Source: Mesorhizobium sp. M7A.F.Ca.US.008.03.1.1 (GTDB taxonomy: Bacteria; Pseudomonadota; Alphaproteobacteria; Rhizobiales; Rhizobiaceae). From it: DNA of 64,000 bases. The translations under genes were made by a program, and so were the position numbers. The DNA lies in the NCBI RefSeq assembly GCF_003997495.1, contig NZ_RZRU01000029.1:1-64000 (forward strand), read 5' to 3'. The notes beneath the pieces are model-generated. The model had not been told where the DNA came from and searched no databases. It saw nothing but the letters and a program-made list of their open reading frames with translations. Below, piece after piece: positions 42,432 to 51,093 of this stretch (position 1 is the first letter of the stretch; every line of letters starts with the position of its first letter).

Positions 42432-43067
42432 ATGAGCGACCAGGCAAAAGACGAACGCGCGCCCGATGAAGTCGAGGCGACCGAGCCCACAGCCGAGCGC
42501 ACGGAAGGCAGCACCGACGGTGACTATGAAGCCCTTGTGCGGCTGCTGAAGGAAAATGAGGAGCTGAAGGACCGCGCGCTGCGCGTGGCGGCCGAGATGG
42601 AAAACCTGCGTCGCCGCACGGCGCGCGATGTGCACGATGCGCGCACCTACGCGGTCGCGAATTTCGCCCGCGACATGTTGTCGGTGTCGGACAATCTGCG
42701 CCGCGCGCTGGATGCGATTCCTGCCGAGGCCAAGGCAGCGGGTGACGCCGGCTTCAAGGCGCTGATCGAAGGCGTCGACCTCACCGAGCGCGCCATGCTG
42801 TCGGCGCTGGAACGGCATGGGGTCAAGAAGCTCGCGCCTGAAGGCGAGAAGTTCGATCCCAATTTCCACCAGGCGATGTTCGAAGTGCTCAATCCGGATG
42901 TCCCGGCCAACACCGTGGTCCAGGTCGTGCAGCCGGGCTATTCGATCGGCGACCGCGTGCTGCGCCCGGCCATGGTCGGCGTCGCCAAGGGTGGTCCGAA
43001 GTTCGCCGCCGCCGAAGCATCGGTCGAGCCGGGGCCTGTCAATGAACAGGCTGAGAAGGATGCTTAG
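42432..43067 (+). CDS. grpE: GrpE nucleotide exchange factor of DnaK
   Basis: A 211-residue co-chaperone that releases ADP from DnaK. It has an acidic disordered N-terminus, the long dimerisation helix (DYEALVRLLKENEELKDRALRVAAEMENLRRR), a four-helix bundle, and the C-terminal beta domain (NPDVPANTVVQVVQPGYSIGDRVLRPAMVGVAKG). GGGA at 42421-42424 suits the ATG at 42432 better than the ATG at 42426. Unlike in many relatives, hrcA is not immediately upstream. A repeat hairpin begins one base after the stop codon. Confidence 0.95.
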   Translation: MSDQAKDERAPDEVEATEPTAERTEGSTDGDYEALVRLLKENEELKDRALRVAAEMENLRRRTARDVHDARTYAVANFARDMLSVSDNLRRALDAIPAEAKAAGDAGFKALIEGVDLTERAMLSALERHGVKKLAPEGEKFDPNFHQAMFEVLNPDVPANTVVQVVQPGYSIGDRVLRPAMVGVAKGGPKFAAAEASVEPGPVNEQAEKDA

Positions 43068-43188
43068 GTAAGGGAATAGGGGAGTAGGGGAGTAGGGGAG
43101 TAGGGGAGTCGTCCCAATCGCGTGGCTTCGTGGTAAACATACTCCCTTACTCCCTTACTCCCTTACTCCCCTATTCCCTTACTCCCTT
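43068..43188 (+). repeat. octamer-repeat long hairpin after grpE
   Basis: The left arm 43068-43109 (tandem AGGGGAGT units) and right arm 43141-43182 (tandem ACTCCCTT units, six in all to 43188) pair over 42 bp. There are only three non-Watson-Crick positions, all G-U capable in RNA, around a 31-nt loop. It starts directly after the grpE stop and ends 8 bp before the next ATG. It could act as a terminator-like barrier, an RNase III site or an mRNA stabiliser. Confidence 0.8.
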
Positions 43189-43196
43189 GGCCTGCC

Positions 43197-43829
43197 ATGA
43201 ACCCCATCGCGCTTCTCGACTATGCCGGCGTCGCCGTCTTCGCGGCGACCGGGGCGCTTGCGGCTTCGCGTAAGCAGCTCGACATTATCGGCTTCCTGTT
43301 CCTGGCCAGCGTCACCGGGATAGGCGGCGGCACGCTTCGCGACGTCATCCTCAACCTGCCGGTTTTCTGGGTCGCCAACTCCGGCTATGTGCTGGTCTGC
43401 GCCGCGGTTGCGGTGCTGGTCTTCTTCAGCGCGCATCGTGTCGAATCGCGCTGGAAATGGCTGCTCTGGCTCGACGCCGTCGGGCTCGCCGCCTTTTCGG
43501 TGATGGGCGCGGCCAAGGGGCTTGCAATTACCGGTTCGCCGGTCGTCTCCGTCATCACCGGCGTGCTCACCGCCACTTTCGGCGGCATTCTGCGCGATCT
43601 CCTTGCCGGCGAGCCATCAGTGCTGCTCAGGCCCGAAATCTACGTCACGGCGGCCCTTGCGGGTGCCGGCCTTTACACGCTTGGCGATCTTGCCGGACTG
43701 CCGCCGCTCGCCTCGGACCTCGCCGGTTTTGCGGCGGCGTTCCTCGTGCGCGGTGGTGCGCTCAGATTCGGCTGGTCGTTTCCGTCCTACAAGAGCCGAC
43801 CCGGCCGGCGGCCGGAAGATATTTTGTGA
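43197..43829 (+). CDS. TRIC / UPF0126 family membrane protein (cation channel-like)
   Basis: A 210-residue integral membrane protein with seven predicted helices in two related halves, each with a Gly/Arg-Asp motif (GIGGGTLRDVILNLPVFWV and TFGGILRDLLAGEPSVLL). This is the pattern of bacterial trimeric intracellular cation channels (YadS type), which conduct K+ or Na+ in vitro; glycine-related transport has also been proposed for the family. It sits between two repeat hairpins (43068-43188 and 43832-43958) that isolate it from grpE and olsB. No ribosome site is clear other than CTTGGCC. Confidence 0.88.
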   Translation: MNPIALLDYAGVAVFAATGALAASRKQLDIIGFLFLASVTGIGGGTLRDVILNLPVFWVANSGYVLVCAAVAVLVFFSAHRVESRWKWLLWLDAVGLAAFSVMGAAKGLAITGSPVVSVITGVLTATFGGILRDLLAGEPSVLLRPEIYVTAALAGAGLYTLGDLAGLPPLASDLAGFAAAFLVRGGALRFGWSFPSYKSRPGRRPEDIL

Positions 43830-43831
43830 GA

Positions 43832-43958
43832 GCGAGTAGCGAGTAGCGAGTAGCGAGTAGGGAGTAGGGAGTAGGGAGTAGGCCAGTCAGTAGCAGAGGG
43901 GCGTGATTCGTGGCGTCTTCGCTACTGACTACTGACTACTGACTACTGACTACTGACT
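43832..43958. repeat. heptamer-repeat array after the TRIC gene
   Basis: Seven tandem GAGTAGC/GAGTAGG heptamers start 3-6 bp after the TRIC stop. After a 40-nt spacer come about five to six tandem CTGACTA heptamers on the right. The innermost part pairs perfectly (AGTCAGTAGC 43885-43894 with GCTACTGACT 43921-43930); the outer heptamers match at five of seven bases with a bulge. It is convergent with olsB and is a second, independent array of the same style as 43068-43188. Confidence 0.75.
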
Positions 43959-43965
43959 ATCGGCT

Positions 43966-44853
43966 TCACGCAGCGAAGCGCTGGGCTTCGCCGCCATAAT
44001 AGTTGACGTAGCGTGCGCCGATCTCCTTGACCGGCATCACGACGAACACATCGACCGTCGAGAATTCGCGATCGATGACGCAACCATCGCCGATGCGGGC
44101 ACCGACGCGCAGATAGCCCTTGACCAGAGGCGGCATTGCGGCGATCGCCGCCTTGGCATTGACGGCCTCGATCGGCATCAGGTCCATCGAGCAGTAGCGC
44201 CCGGACACCGCGCGCACGTCCCAGGCCGAATTGGTGCGGCAGTGGTGGGCGAGATAGGTGAGCGCCTCGGCATGCGCCGCCGGCACGGTGCCGTGGAAGG
44301 AAGCGCAACCGGTCATCACACCGATTTCATAATGGTTGATGTAAGCCCAGATGCCTTGCCACAAGGCCTCGATGGTGCGCTTCGAGCGGTATTCCGGCAA
44401 AACGCAGGAGCGGCCGAGTTCAAGGAAACGCTGGCCGGGGTGACGGGCGATGAGCTTGGTCAGCTCGAATTCACCTTCCGAATAGAACCCGCCGGCCGTG
44501 GCCGCGATTTCTTGCCGCAGCAGCCGATATGTGCCGACGATGCGGCGATGTTCGGGACCGGAAAGCGTGGTGTCCAAAACCAGCAAATGGTCGCAGAGCG
44601 GATCGAACCGGTCGGCGTCACGGCGGTCATGAGCCTGGAACAGGTCCTTCCTGGCGCCAAGTTCGTCGTAGAACACCCGGTAGCGCACTTCCTGCGCGGC
44701 CGCGATCTCGGCCTCGTTGCGAGCGAGCCGCACTTCAAGATTGCCTATACGGCCAAGCGCCGCGCCCTTTATGACGGAATCGACGTTACGTCCGGCAAGC
44801 AAGGCGCTGCTGGCGTTCGGCCGAGTGTCACATTCCGGCATAACTGTATGCAC
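43966..44853 (-). CDS. olsB: ornithine N-alpha-acyltransferase, lyso-ornithine lipid synthesis
   Basis: A 295-residue GNAT-fold enzyme that transfers a 3-hydroxyacyl group from acyl carrier protein to ornithine, the first step of ornithine lipid formation, at the membrane-cytosol interface. Family signatures include LEVRLARNEAEIAAAQEVRYRVFY, LELGRSCVLPEYRSKRTIEALW, FHGTVPAAHAEALTYL and PLVKGYLRVGARIGDG. The GTG at 44853 is preferred because AAGGAG lies 8 bp before it; an ATG four codons later is the alternative. olsA is not adjacent, as in many rhizobia. Confidence 0.92.
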   Translation of the reverse strand: MHTVMPECDTRPNASSALLAGRNVDSVIKGAALGRIGNLEVRLARNEAEIAAAQEVRYRVFYDELGARKDLFQAHDRRDADRFDPLCDHLLVLDTTLSGPEHRRIVGTYRLLRQEIAATAGGFYSEGEFELTKLIARHPGQRFLELGRSCVLPEYRSKRTIEALWQGIWAYINHYEIGVMTGCASFHGTVPAAHAEALTYLAHHCRTNSAWDVRAVSGRYCSMDLMPIEAVNAKAAIAAMPPLVKGYLRVGARIGDGCVIDREFSTVDVFVVMPVKEIGARYVNYYGGEAQRFAA

Positions 44854-45023
44854 GAGTGATTCTCCTTCGAGCCATCCCTCTTGGCACGGGGATACGGTGT
44901 AGGTGCAACAGGATTGTGACAGTACCGTGATACGACGTCGTGGGCAATACTTCGTCGGCTGGCGAATACGATCAACCGGCTACGTTTACGTGATCGCGCG
45001 GTGCGGAATGGGCGGTGGAAAGC

Positions 45024-47318
45024 TCAGGCCGCGACGACCTGACCCTCGACGGCATTGACCAGCGCCTCGGGGTCGAGCGGCTTGGTGACAAAGCCGCTGG
45101 CGCCATGGGCCAGCACTGCATGGCGGGTCTTTTCCTGGCTGTCGGCCGACAGCACCATGATCGGCACCGGCCGCACGGCACTTTCTTCCTCATGGCGGCG
45201 GATGGCGGCGATCGCGTCCAGCCCGTCCATGACCGGCATGTGCAGGTCCATCAAGACCACGTCGAAGCGGTCCTTGTGCGCGGCGCCGGTGACAGCCTCG
45301 ACGGCGGCCTTGCCGTTGCCGACCACCTTGACGCGATGCCCGGCCTTCAGCAGCGTGGCGCGGGCCAGCATGGCGTTGATGTCATTGTCCTCGGCAATCA
45401 GCACCGACAGGCCGCGCTGGCGGATGCCGACGGTGCGCAGCGACGGAGCGCCGCGCTTTTCCGGCTGCGGCGGGCCGTGGCTTGGAGCATGGCTGCTCAA
45501 CAGCACACGCAGAAGTGTTCCGCCACGCACCGGCCTGGCCAGGAAGGTTGCGTAGCCGCTGGCGCGGAACTCGCCAAGCATGCCGCGATCTGTCGGCGCG
45601 ATCAACGTGATCGCCTCACAGTCGGAGAAACCGCCCTGGCGCAGGCGCTTGAGCAGCCTTCCGTCGCCTTCTTCCATCGCTGCATCGACCAGGATCGCAT
45701 CGCAGCCGGCGGCGAAAGGCGCGGCCTGTGCGGCAGTGGTGGCGATGTCGACCGCGCCGCCATTGGCGCGGATGGTGCGGGCGATGGCGTCGGCCTCGAC
45801 GGCGTTCTTCGACAGGATTACGGCGCGTCTGCCCGAGAGAGCATTCTGGCGGCCCTGCGGCGCTTCGGTGGCCGCTATCGCAGGGATTTCGAAGACGAAC
45901 TCGGATCCTTGGCCAAGCCGGCTGGATACCGAGATCGTGCCGCCCATGGCGGCCACCAGGCGCCTGGAGATGGCAAGGCCGAGGCCGGCCCCGCCATGTG
46001 TGCGCGTCGACGTGCCGTCGGCCTGCTCGAACTCCTCGAAAATGCGCTCCAAGTCGGCATCACGCAGGCCCGGACCAGTATCGGCGATGGTGAAGCATAT
46101 GCGGTCGCTGGTTTCGGTGCGTGCTCGTGCAATGCTCACCAGCACGCCGCCGCTGTCGGTGAACTTGATGGCGTTGCCGATGAGGTTGAGCAGCACCTGC
46201 CTGACCTTGCCTGGATCGGCGGTGATCAATTGCGGCACGTCGGGTTCGACATGGCAACCCAGCCCGATACCCTTGGCGAAGGCGCGCGCTGCCAGCAATT
46301 CGATGATGTTGTCGGCGATCTCTCGCACCGACATCGGCTGCGGCTCGGGGTCGAAGCGCCCGGCTTCGATCTTGGAATAGTCGAGAAGATCCTCGATCAG
46401 GGCAAGCAATGCGCTGGCCGACGTCGAGACTGCGCCGACATAGGTCTGCTGTTCCGGCGACAGGCTGGTGTCGGCCAGCAGCCTGGCCATGCCCATGATG
46501 CCGTTCATCGGGGTGCGGATTTCATGGCTGACGGTGGCGAGGAAGCGCGATTTGGCCTGACTGGCATATTCGGCCCGTTCGCGTGCGGTGATCAGGGAGG
46601 ATTCGGCGCGTTTGCGGGCGGTGATGTCGCGGGCGATGGCGCGATGCGAAACCGAACCGCTGTCCTTGTCACGTACCGACAGTTCGATCCAGGAGAACCA
46701 ACGCGGGCCGCTCGGTGTATTGATGGCGACATCGGTGGAACTCAGGCACTCATGGTCGGAAAAGGCGGCATCGGGGACGATGCCGACCTCGATGCCGAGG
46801 TCTGCCAGAGTCTTGCCGGCAAGGTCGCGCTGATCGGTTTCGACGAGATCGGCGAAGACCTTGTTGGCATAGACGATGTAGCCGTCACGGTTGCGATGAA
46901 TGACGAGGTCGCCGAGCGCATCGATCAGGCCGCGAAAGCGCTCGTCGCTCTCCTGCATCTCCCACATGCGGTCGGCCAGCGTCTCGATCTCGGCGCGGCT
47001 GCGGGCAGTGGTTTCGTCAAGAAGGGCGGAGGTGCGATGTTCGCTCCGGCTGGCGCGCAGATGCATGGCAAGGCCGGCAAGGCCGGTTGCCAGTAATGCG
47101 ACGCTGATGAAGATCGGTGCCCCGGTCAGATGCGCCAGCCCGGCTATCACCATCACGATGGCGACGAATGTCAGAAAGGGCAGGCTTTCGCGCCTGGAGA
47201 ATTCCGGCTCGGGCACCAGCGGCGGCGCGGCGACAAAGCGCCGCGTCGAAGCCGGCGGGAGCACCGCATCGACATCGTCGCCAGTGTCCGCCTGTTGGTT
47301 GCCGGATTCCGCGATCAT
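45024..47318 (-). CDS. membrane hybrid sensor histidine kinase with two receiver domains
   Basis: A 764-residue kinase with two membrane helices (about 48-85), a coiled linker and a PAS domain (about 122-235). HisKA carries His265 (TVSHEIRTPMNG). HATPase_c has the N box (LIGNAIKFTDSG), G1 (IADTGPGL) and G2 (HGGAGLGLAIS). A first receiver-like domain (497-608) and a true receiver (637-760) with the acidic cluster EDN (643-645), phospho-acceptor Asp691 (LMDLHMPVMDG) and Lys in VTKPLDP follow. The first receiver keeps Asp545 but lacks the acidic pair (ILSKN) and has Arg for the conserved Lys (ARPV), so it is probably degenerate. No cognate regulator is adjacent. The signal is unknown. Confidence 0.92.
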   Translation of the reverse strand: MIAESGNQQADTGDDVDAVLPPASTRRFVAAPPLVPEPEFSRRESLPFLTFVAIVMVIAGLAHLTGAPIFISVALLATGLAGLAMHLRASRSEHRTSALLDETTARSRAEIETLADRMWEMQESDERFRGLIDALGDLVIHRNRDGYIVYANKVFADLVETDQRDLAGKTLADLGIEVGIVPDAAFSDHECLSSTDVAINTPSGPRWFSWIELSVRDKDSGSVSHRAIARDITARKRAESSLITARERAEYASQAKSRFLATVSHEIRTPMNGIMGMARLLADTSLSPEQQTYVGAVSTSASALLALIEDLLDYSKIEAGRFDPEPQPMSVREIADNIIELLAARAFAKGIGLGCHVEPDVPQLITADPGKVRQVLLNLIGNAIKFTDSGGVLVSIARARTETSDRICFTIADTGPGLRDADLERIFEEFEQADGTSTRTHGGAGLGLAISRRLVAAMGGTISVSSRLGQGSEFVFEIPAIAATEAPQGRQNALSGRRAVILSKNAVEADAIARTIRANGGAVDIATTAAQAAPFAAGCDAILVDAAMEEGDGRLLKRLRQGGFSDCEAITLIAPTDRGMLGEFRASGYATFLARPVRGGTLLRVLLSSHAPSHGPPQPEKRGAPSLRTVGIRQRGLSVLIAEDNDINAMLARATLLKAGHRVKVVGNGKAAVEAVTGAAHKDRFDVVLMDLHMPVMDGLDAIAAIRRHEEESAVRPVPIMVLSADSQEKTRHAVLAHGASGFVTKPLDPEALVNAVEGQVVAA

Positions 47319-47459
47319 GCGAAATCCTTGCCAGACAGAGATTATGGAAAATTGCGGCGGATCGTTCGAATTTTAGCGGATGAGCGCTTTTTGCCAAGGC
47401 GCGGCGGGTTTGCCACCAGATCTGGCGATTGCATCCGCCCTTCCGGCGGTTGGGCGGAG

Positions 47460-48449
47460 TCACATATCCACGACGACGCGGCCGCGGATCTTGCCGTCGA
47501 CGATGTCGCGCGCGGCATCGACGATGCCGTCGAACCCTATGGTGCTGGACAGGCTGGCGAGCTTCTGCAGATCGAGGTCGGTGCCGATGCGGCGCCATGC
47601 CTCGAGGCGGACTGCTTTCGGCGCCATCACCGAATCGATGCCGAGCAATGAGACGCCGCGCAGGATAAAGGGCGCGACGCTGGCCGGCAGGTCCATGCCG
47701 CCGGCCAGGCCGCAGGCGGCGACCGCGCCGCCATAGGATGTCATCGAGAGCACATTGGCCAGCGTGTGGCTGCCAACGGCGTCGACGCCGCCGGCCCAGC
47801 GCTCCTTGGCCAGCGGCTTGGCAGGCTGGGCAAGCTCGTCGCGCGATATCACTTCGGCGGCGCCAAGGTCGATCAGAAAGGGGCTTTCGGCATTGCGGCC
47901 GGTGGAAGCAATGACATGGTAGCCGAGGCTGGACAGGATCGAGACCGCGACCGAGCCGACGCCGCCGGCCGCCCCCGTCACCACCACCGGGCCGCGATCG
48001 GGCAGGATGCCGTGCCGCTCCAGGGCCATGACGCAGAGCATGGCGGTATAGCCTGCGGTGCCGACGGCCATCGCGTCATGCGGGCTGATGCCTTGCGGCA
48101 GCGGCACCAGCCAGTCGCCTTTGACGCGGGCGCGGCCGGCATAGGCGCCGAAATGGGTTTCGCCGACGCCCCAGCCGTTCAGAATGACCTTGTCTCCGGC
48201 GCGCCAGTCGGGATGGGAAGACGAGATGACGGTGCCGGCGAAATCGATGCCCGGCACCAGCGGCCAGCGGCGGATCACCGGCGCCTTGCCTGTAATCGCC
48301 AAACCATCCTTGTAGTTCACCGTCGTTGCCTCGACCGCGACGGTGACATCGCCTTCCATCAGATCGGCCTCGGTGAGATCAGTCACGCTGACCGACTGCT
48401 TTTTCTCGGCGTCGCGCGAAACGAGGATGGCTTTGAAGGTTTCGGACAT
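47460..48449 (-). CDS. YhdH/AcuI-type MDR quinone oxidoreductase (acrylyl-CoA reductase-like)
   Basis: A 329-residue NADPH-dependent medium-chain reductase. It has TVNYKDGLAITGKAPVIRRW and LVPGIDFAGTV in the GroES-like part, VVVTGAAGGVGSVAVSIL in the Rossmann part and WAGGVDAVGSHTLANVLS, all typical of YhdH/YhfP enzymes that reduce acryloyl-CoA. The ATG at 48449 follows GGAGA; an in-frame start at 48479 adds ten residues without a ribosome site. It lies downstream of lspA on the same strand but is separated by 57 bp, and may be an independent unit. Confidence 0.88.
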   Translation of the reverse strand: MSETFKAILVSRDAEKKQSVSVTDLTEADLMEGDVTVAVEATTVNYKDGLAITGKAPVIRRWPLVPGIDFAGTVISSSHPDWRAGDKVILNGWGVGETHFGAYAGRARVKGDWLVPLPQGISPHDAMAVGTAGYTAMLCVMALERHGILPDRGPVVVTGAAGGVGSVAVSILSSLGYHVIASTGRNAESPFLIDLGAAEVISRDELAQPAKPLAKERWAGGVDAVGSHTLANVLSMTSYGGAVAACGLAGGMDLPASVAPFILRGVSLLGIDSVMAPKAVRLEAWRRIGTDLDLQKLASLSSTIGFDGIVDAARDIVDGKIRGRVVVDM

Positions 48450-48506
48450 GTCTTTCTCCGCGATCTTGTTTGGCGACATGAACTGTGCGGCGATGGCTGC
48501 ACGGGG

Positions 48507-48995
48507 TCAATCGTTGGAAGGCCTGGCCTTGGGCTCGCGCCGCCAGCCGAACAGCTCATCGAATACGACCAGTGCCGCGCCCACCGAAATGAAGGCGTCG
48601 GCAAGGTTGAAGACGGCGAAGGACCAGACTGGCGTGTGGAACAGGATGTAGTCGATGACGTGGCCGTAGACGGCGCGGTCGATCAGATTGCCGAGCGCGC
48701 CGCCGACGATCAGCGCAAAACCGGTGCGGGCAAGGATCTGGGACGGCGCGATCCGCGTCGCCAGGAACAGCACGAAGGCAACGACGGCAAGCGAAATGAC
48801 GATCAGCCCGGTGTCGCCGAAGGATGAGAACATCGAGAAGGCGATGCCGGTGTTGTAGGTGCGAAACAGCGCCAGGAAGGGCAACAGATCAACCTTCTCC
48901 TGAAAAGGCAGATCGGCCTCGACCAGGTATTTTATCCACTGGTCGAGCGCGATGGCCGCGACGACGAACAGTGCGTAGGGAGACCATGATCTCAC
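48507..48995 (-). CDS. lspA: lipoprotein signal peptidase (signal peptidase II)
   Basis: A 162-residue inner-membrane aspartyl protease that removes signal peptides from prolipoproteins. It has four membrane helices and the catalytic aspartates Asp115 (GHVIDYI) and Asp133 (FNLADAF), with GGALGNLIDR and NTGIAFSMF also conserved. It is third in a tight series with an rRNA-type methyltransferase and a TrmH-family methyltransferase, 13 bp after the latter. Confidence 0.95.
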   Translation of the reverse strand: MRSWSPYALFVVAAIALDQWIKYLVEADLPFQEKVDLLPFLALFRTYNTGIAFSMFSSFGDTGLIVISLAVVAFVLFLATRIAPSQILARTGFALIVGGALGNLIDRAVYGHVIDYILFHTPVWSFAVFNLADAFISVGAALVVFDELFGWRREPKARPSND

Positions 48996-49008
48996 GGGCA
49001 GGCAACCT

Positions 49009-49866
49009 TCATTGCTGGTCCAGGATTGGCTCGAGCTTCAGCGCGCCGCGCCGTATCTCGAACAGCATGATGCCGGTGGCAACCGCCAGATTGAGCGAAT
49101 CGGCACGGCCCGCTTGCGGAATCCTGAGCAGCCTGTCGCAGCTCGCAGCCAGGCTTTCGGGCAGCCCCTGCTGCTCGTTGCCCATCATCAGCAGCACGGG
49201 CCCGCGGGAAAAATCGACCGAGCGGTAGTCGACGGTGCCTTTCAGGTGGGTGCCGGCGACGAGGCCTGAGAAGCCGCCCCGCCAGGCAAGGAAAGCCTCG
49301 GTCGTCGCCTTGGCCACCGGCACGGCAAAGATCGAACCCATGCTGGCGCGCACCGTCTCCACCGAAAAAGGATCGGTGGTGTCGCCGACCAGGATGACGC
49401 CTTTGGCGCCGACGGCATCGACGGTGCGGATGACAGTGCCGAGATTGCCGGGATCGCGCACCCGATCGAGAGCCACCCAGACGTCGCCATTGTCGGCGCG
49501 GACATCCTTCAAGGCGAGGAATTTTTGCGAAAAGACGCCGACGACCATTTGCGGATTGTCGCGGCGGGTGATGGCGACAAGCACCTTTTCCGACACTTCG
49601 AGCACCATGCCGCCGGCGGCAACCGTGCGTGCGGCCACCTTCTCCACCGCCGCGTTGCCGCGCCCGGCCTTGGCGAAAACCAATGTCCTGATCTGCCAGC
49701 CGAGATCGAGCGCATCGATGACCAGCTTCAACCCCTCGGCCATAAAGGCGTTCTGCTGGTCGCGGAATTTCTTCTGAGCGAGCGCCTTGATGTCCTTGAC
49801 CAGCGGATTGGCGAGGCTGGTGACCTCCTTCACCTGGCCAGGTGCGCCTGCATGCCGCTCGTTCAT
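49009..49866 (-). CDS. TrmH/SpoU-family RNA 2'-O-methyltransferase
   Basis: A 285-residue SPOUT methyltransferase. The N-terminal substrate-binding part (LVKDIKALAQKKFRDQQNAFMAEG) precedes the knotted catalytic domain with motif 1 LDRVRDPGNLGTVIRTVDAVG, motif 2 LLMMGNEQQGLP and motif 3 LNLAVATGIMLFEI. The target RNA (tRNA or 23S rRNA ribose) is unknown. The start overlaps the stop of the upstream methyltransferase by 4 bp (ATGA), and lspA follows after 13 bp. Confidence 0.92.
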   Translation of the reverse strand: MNERHAGAPGQVKEVTSLANPLVKDIKALAQKKFRDQQNAFMAEGLKLVIDALDLGWQIRTLVFAKAGRGNAAVEKVAARTVAAGGMVLEVSEKVLVAITRRDNPQMVVGVFSQKFLALKDVRADNGDVWVALDRVRDPGNLGTVIRTVDAVGAKGVILVGDTTDPFSVETVRASMGSIFAVPVAKATTEAFLAWRGGFSGLVAGTHLKGTVDYRSVDFSRGPVLLMMGNEQQGLPESLAASCDRLLRIPQAGRADSLNLAVATGIMLFEIRRGALKLEPILDQQ

Positions 49867-51014
49867 TCAGCCACCCAACGCGAAAACAACGAGGTCGAGA
49901 GCGCCCGGCCGGCGGACTTTTCACGAATGATCAGCTCACCCGATTCAATCTTGCCGCCCATGCCGGCAAAGGTATCGCGCATCAAGGCGTGGATGGCGAA
50001 GAAGGAGGCGCGGATCGAATAGGCGGTCAGCACCACGGCAAGCGGCTTCGGCGTCAGGATCGCCCGGCAGAGATCGGTCAACTCAGGCAGGTCCTCGAAC
50101 AATTGCCAGACCTCGCCCTTGGGGCCGCGACCATAGGCCGGCGGGTCGAACAGGATGATGTCATAGCGGCTGCCGCGGCGCTCCTCGCGCTCGGCGAATT
50201 TGACCGCGTCGTCGACGATCCAGCGGATCGGCTTGCTGCCGAGGCCGGCCATCTCCTGATTTTCGCGGGCCCAGCCGATCGCTTTCTTCGAGGCATCGAC
50301 ATGGGTGACCTCGGCGCCGGCGCGAGCCGCCACCAATGAAGCGAGACCGGTATAGCCGAACAGGTTCAGCACCTTGACCGGCCGCTTCGCCGCCGCGATC
50401 AGGCCGGCCATGTGGTCCCAGTGGGAGGCCTGCTCGGGAAAGACGCCGACATGACGAAACGAGGTGAAACGGCCGAGATAGTCAATGCCGTCATGCTTCA
50501 TCGGCCAGGTCTCGCCGAGTGGCAGCTTGGGAAAACGCCAGCGGCCGATGCCCTCCTCGTCGGTGTCGCCGGTGAAGACGGCGTCCGCGCGCTCCCATTC
50601 CTTTGCCGGCAAGGCCTTTTGCCAGATCGCCTGACCCTCGGGCCGCACGATACGGTAGGGACCATATTGTTCGAGCTTTTGGCCGGTGCCACTGTCGAGC
50701 AGCGCATAATCGGCATTGGGCGCCACTTCCAGGATCATGGGAAGATGTTCGGTGGGCAGAGCGCCTTCGCGGCGGGCCAGGATGCGTGGCGCCGAGTTCG
50801 GTTCGGAACGACTTTCCGTCTTCGCCTCATGGCGCTCGCGCGGTGGCGCTTCCGATCTGGCAGGAGCCTGGCCGGGACGCGGACGTGACACGTCCGCCGC
50901 ACCCTTCGCGGATGGATGTGGACGGTTGTCGCGTCGTTTGTCGCGAAAAGACTTCAAGCGGGGGCAACTCCGAACGGCGTGGCCGCTTTTGACATAGGGC
51001 AACCCGCTTCGCAA
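49863..51014 (-). CDS. class I SAM-dependent rRNA methyltransferase (RlmI/K-like)
   Basis: A 383-residue protein. The N-terminal 90 residues are basic, Pro/Arg/Glu-rich and low-complexity. The folded part begins about residue 93 (ILEVAPNADYALLDSGTG). It has the SAM motif VLNLFGYTGLASLVAARAG, VTHVDASKKAIGWARENQ, and the catalytic IILFDPPAYGRGPKGEVW near 290-307, of the RlmI/RlmK/L type acting on 23S rRNA. The true start is uncertain and may be nearer the ATG at 50738. It is first in the series with TrmH and lspA. Confidence 0.85.
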   Translation of the reverse strand: MRSGLPYVKSGHAVRSCPRLKSFRDKRRDNRPHPSAKGAADVSRPRPGQAPARSEAPPRERHEAKTESRSEPNSAPRILARREGALPTEHLPMILEVAPNADYALLDSGTGQKLEQYGPYRIVRPEGQAIWQKALPAKEWERADAVFTGDTDEEGIGRWRFPKLPLGETWPMKHDGIDYLGRFTSFRHVGVFPEQASHWDHMAGLIAAAKRPVKVLNLFGYTGLASLVAARAGAEVTHVDASKKAIGWARENQEMAGLGSKPIRWIVDDAVKFAEREERRGSRYDIILFDPPAYGRGPKGEVWQLFEDLPELTDLCRAILTPKPLAVVLTAYSIRASFFAIHALMRDTFAGMGGKIESGELIIREKSAGRALSTSLFSRWVAE

Positions 51015-51093
51015 CCAACTCCGACGCGACGGCTTCTCCGGTTTATGTCGGCTGGCGATGGACCAATGTCAAAGAAACAGGCAAATCTGCTGG

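Noticed and set aside
43068..43960. CRISPR-like arrays around the TRIC gene
   Set aside because: Units are 7-8 bp with no spacers and the two sides are inverted; they are hairpin repeats, not a CRISPR array, and no cas genes occur.
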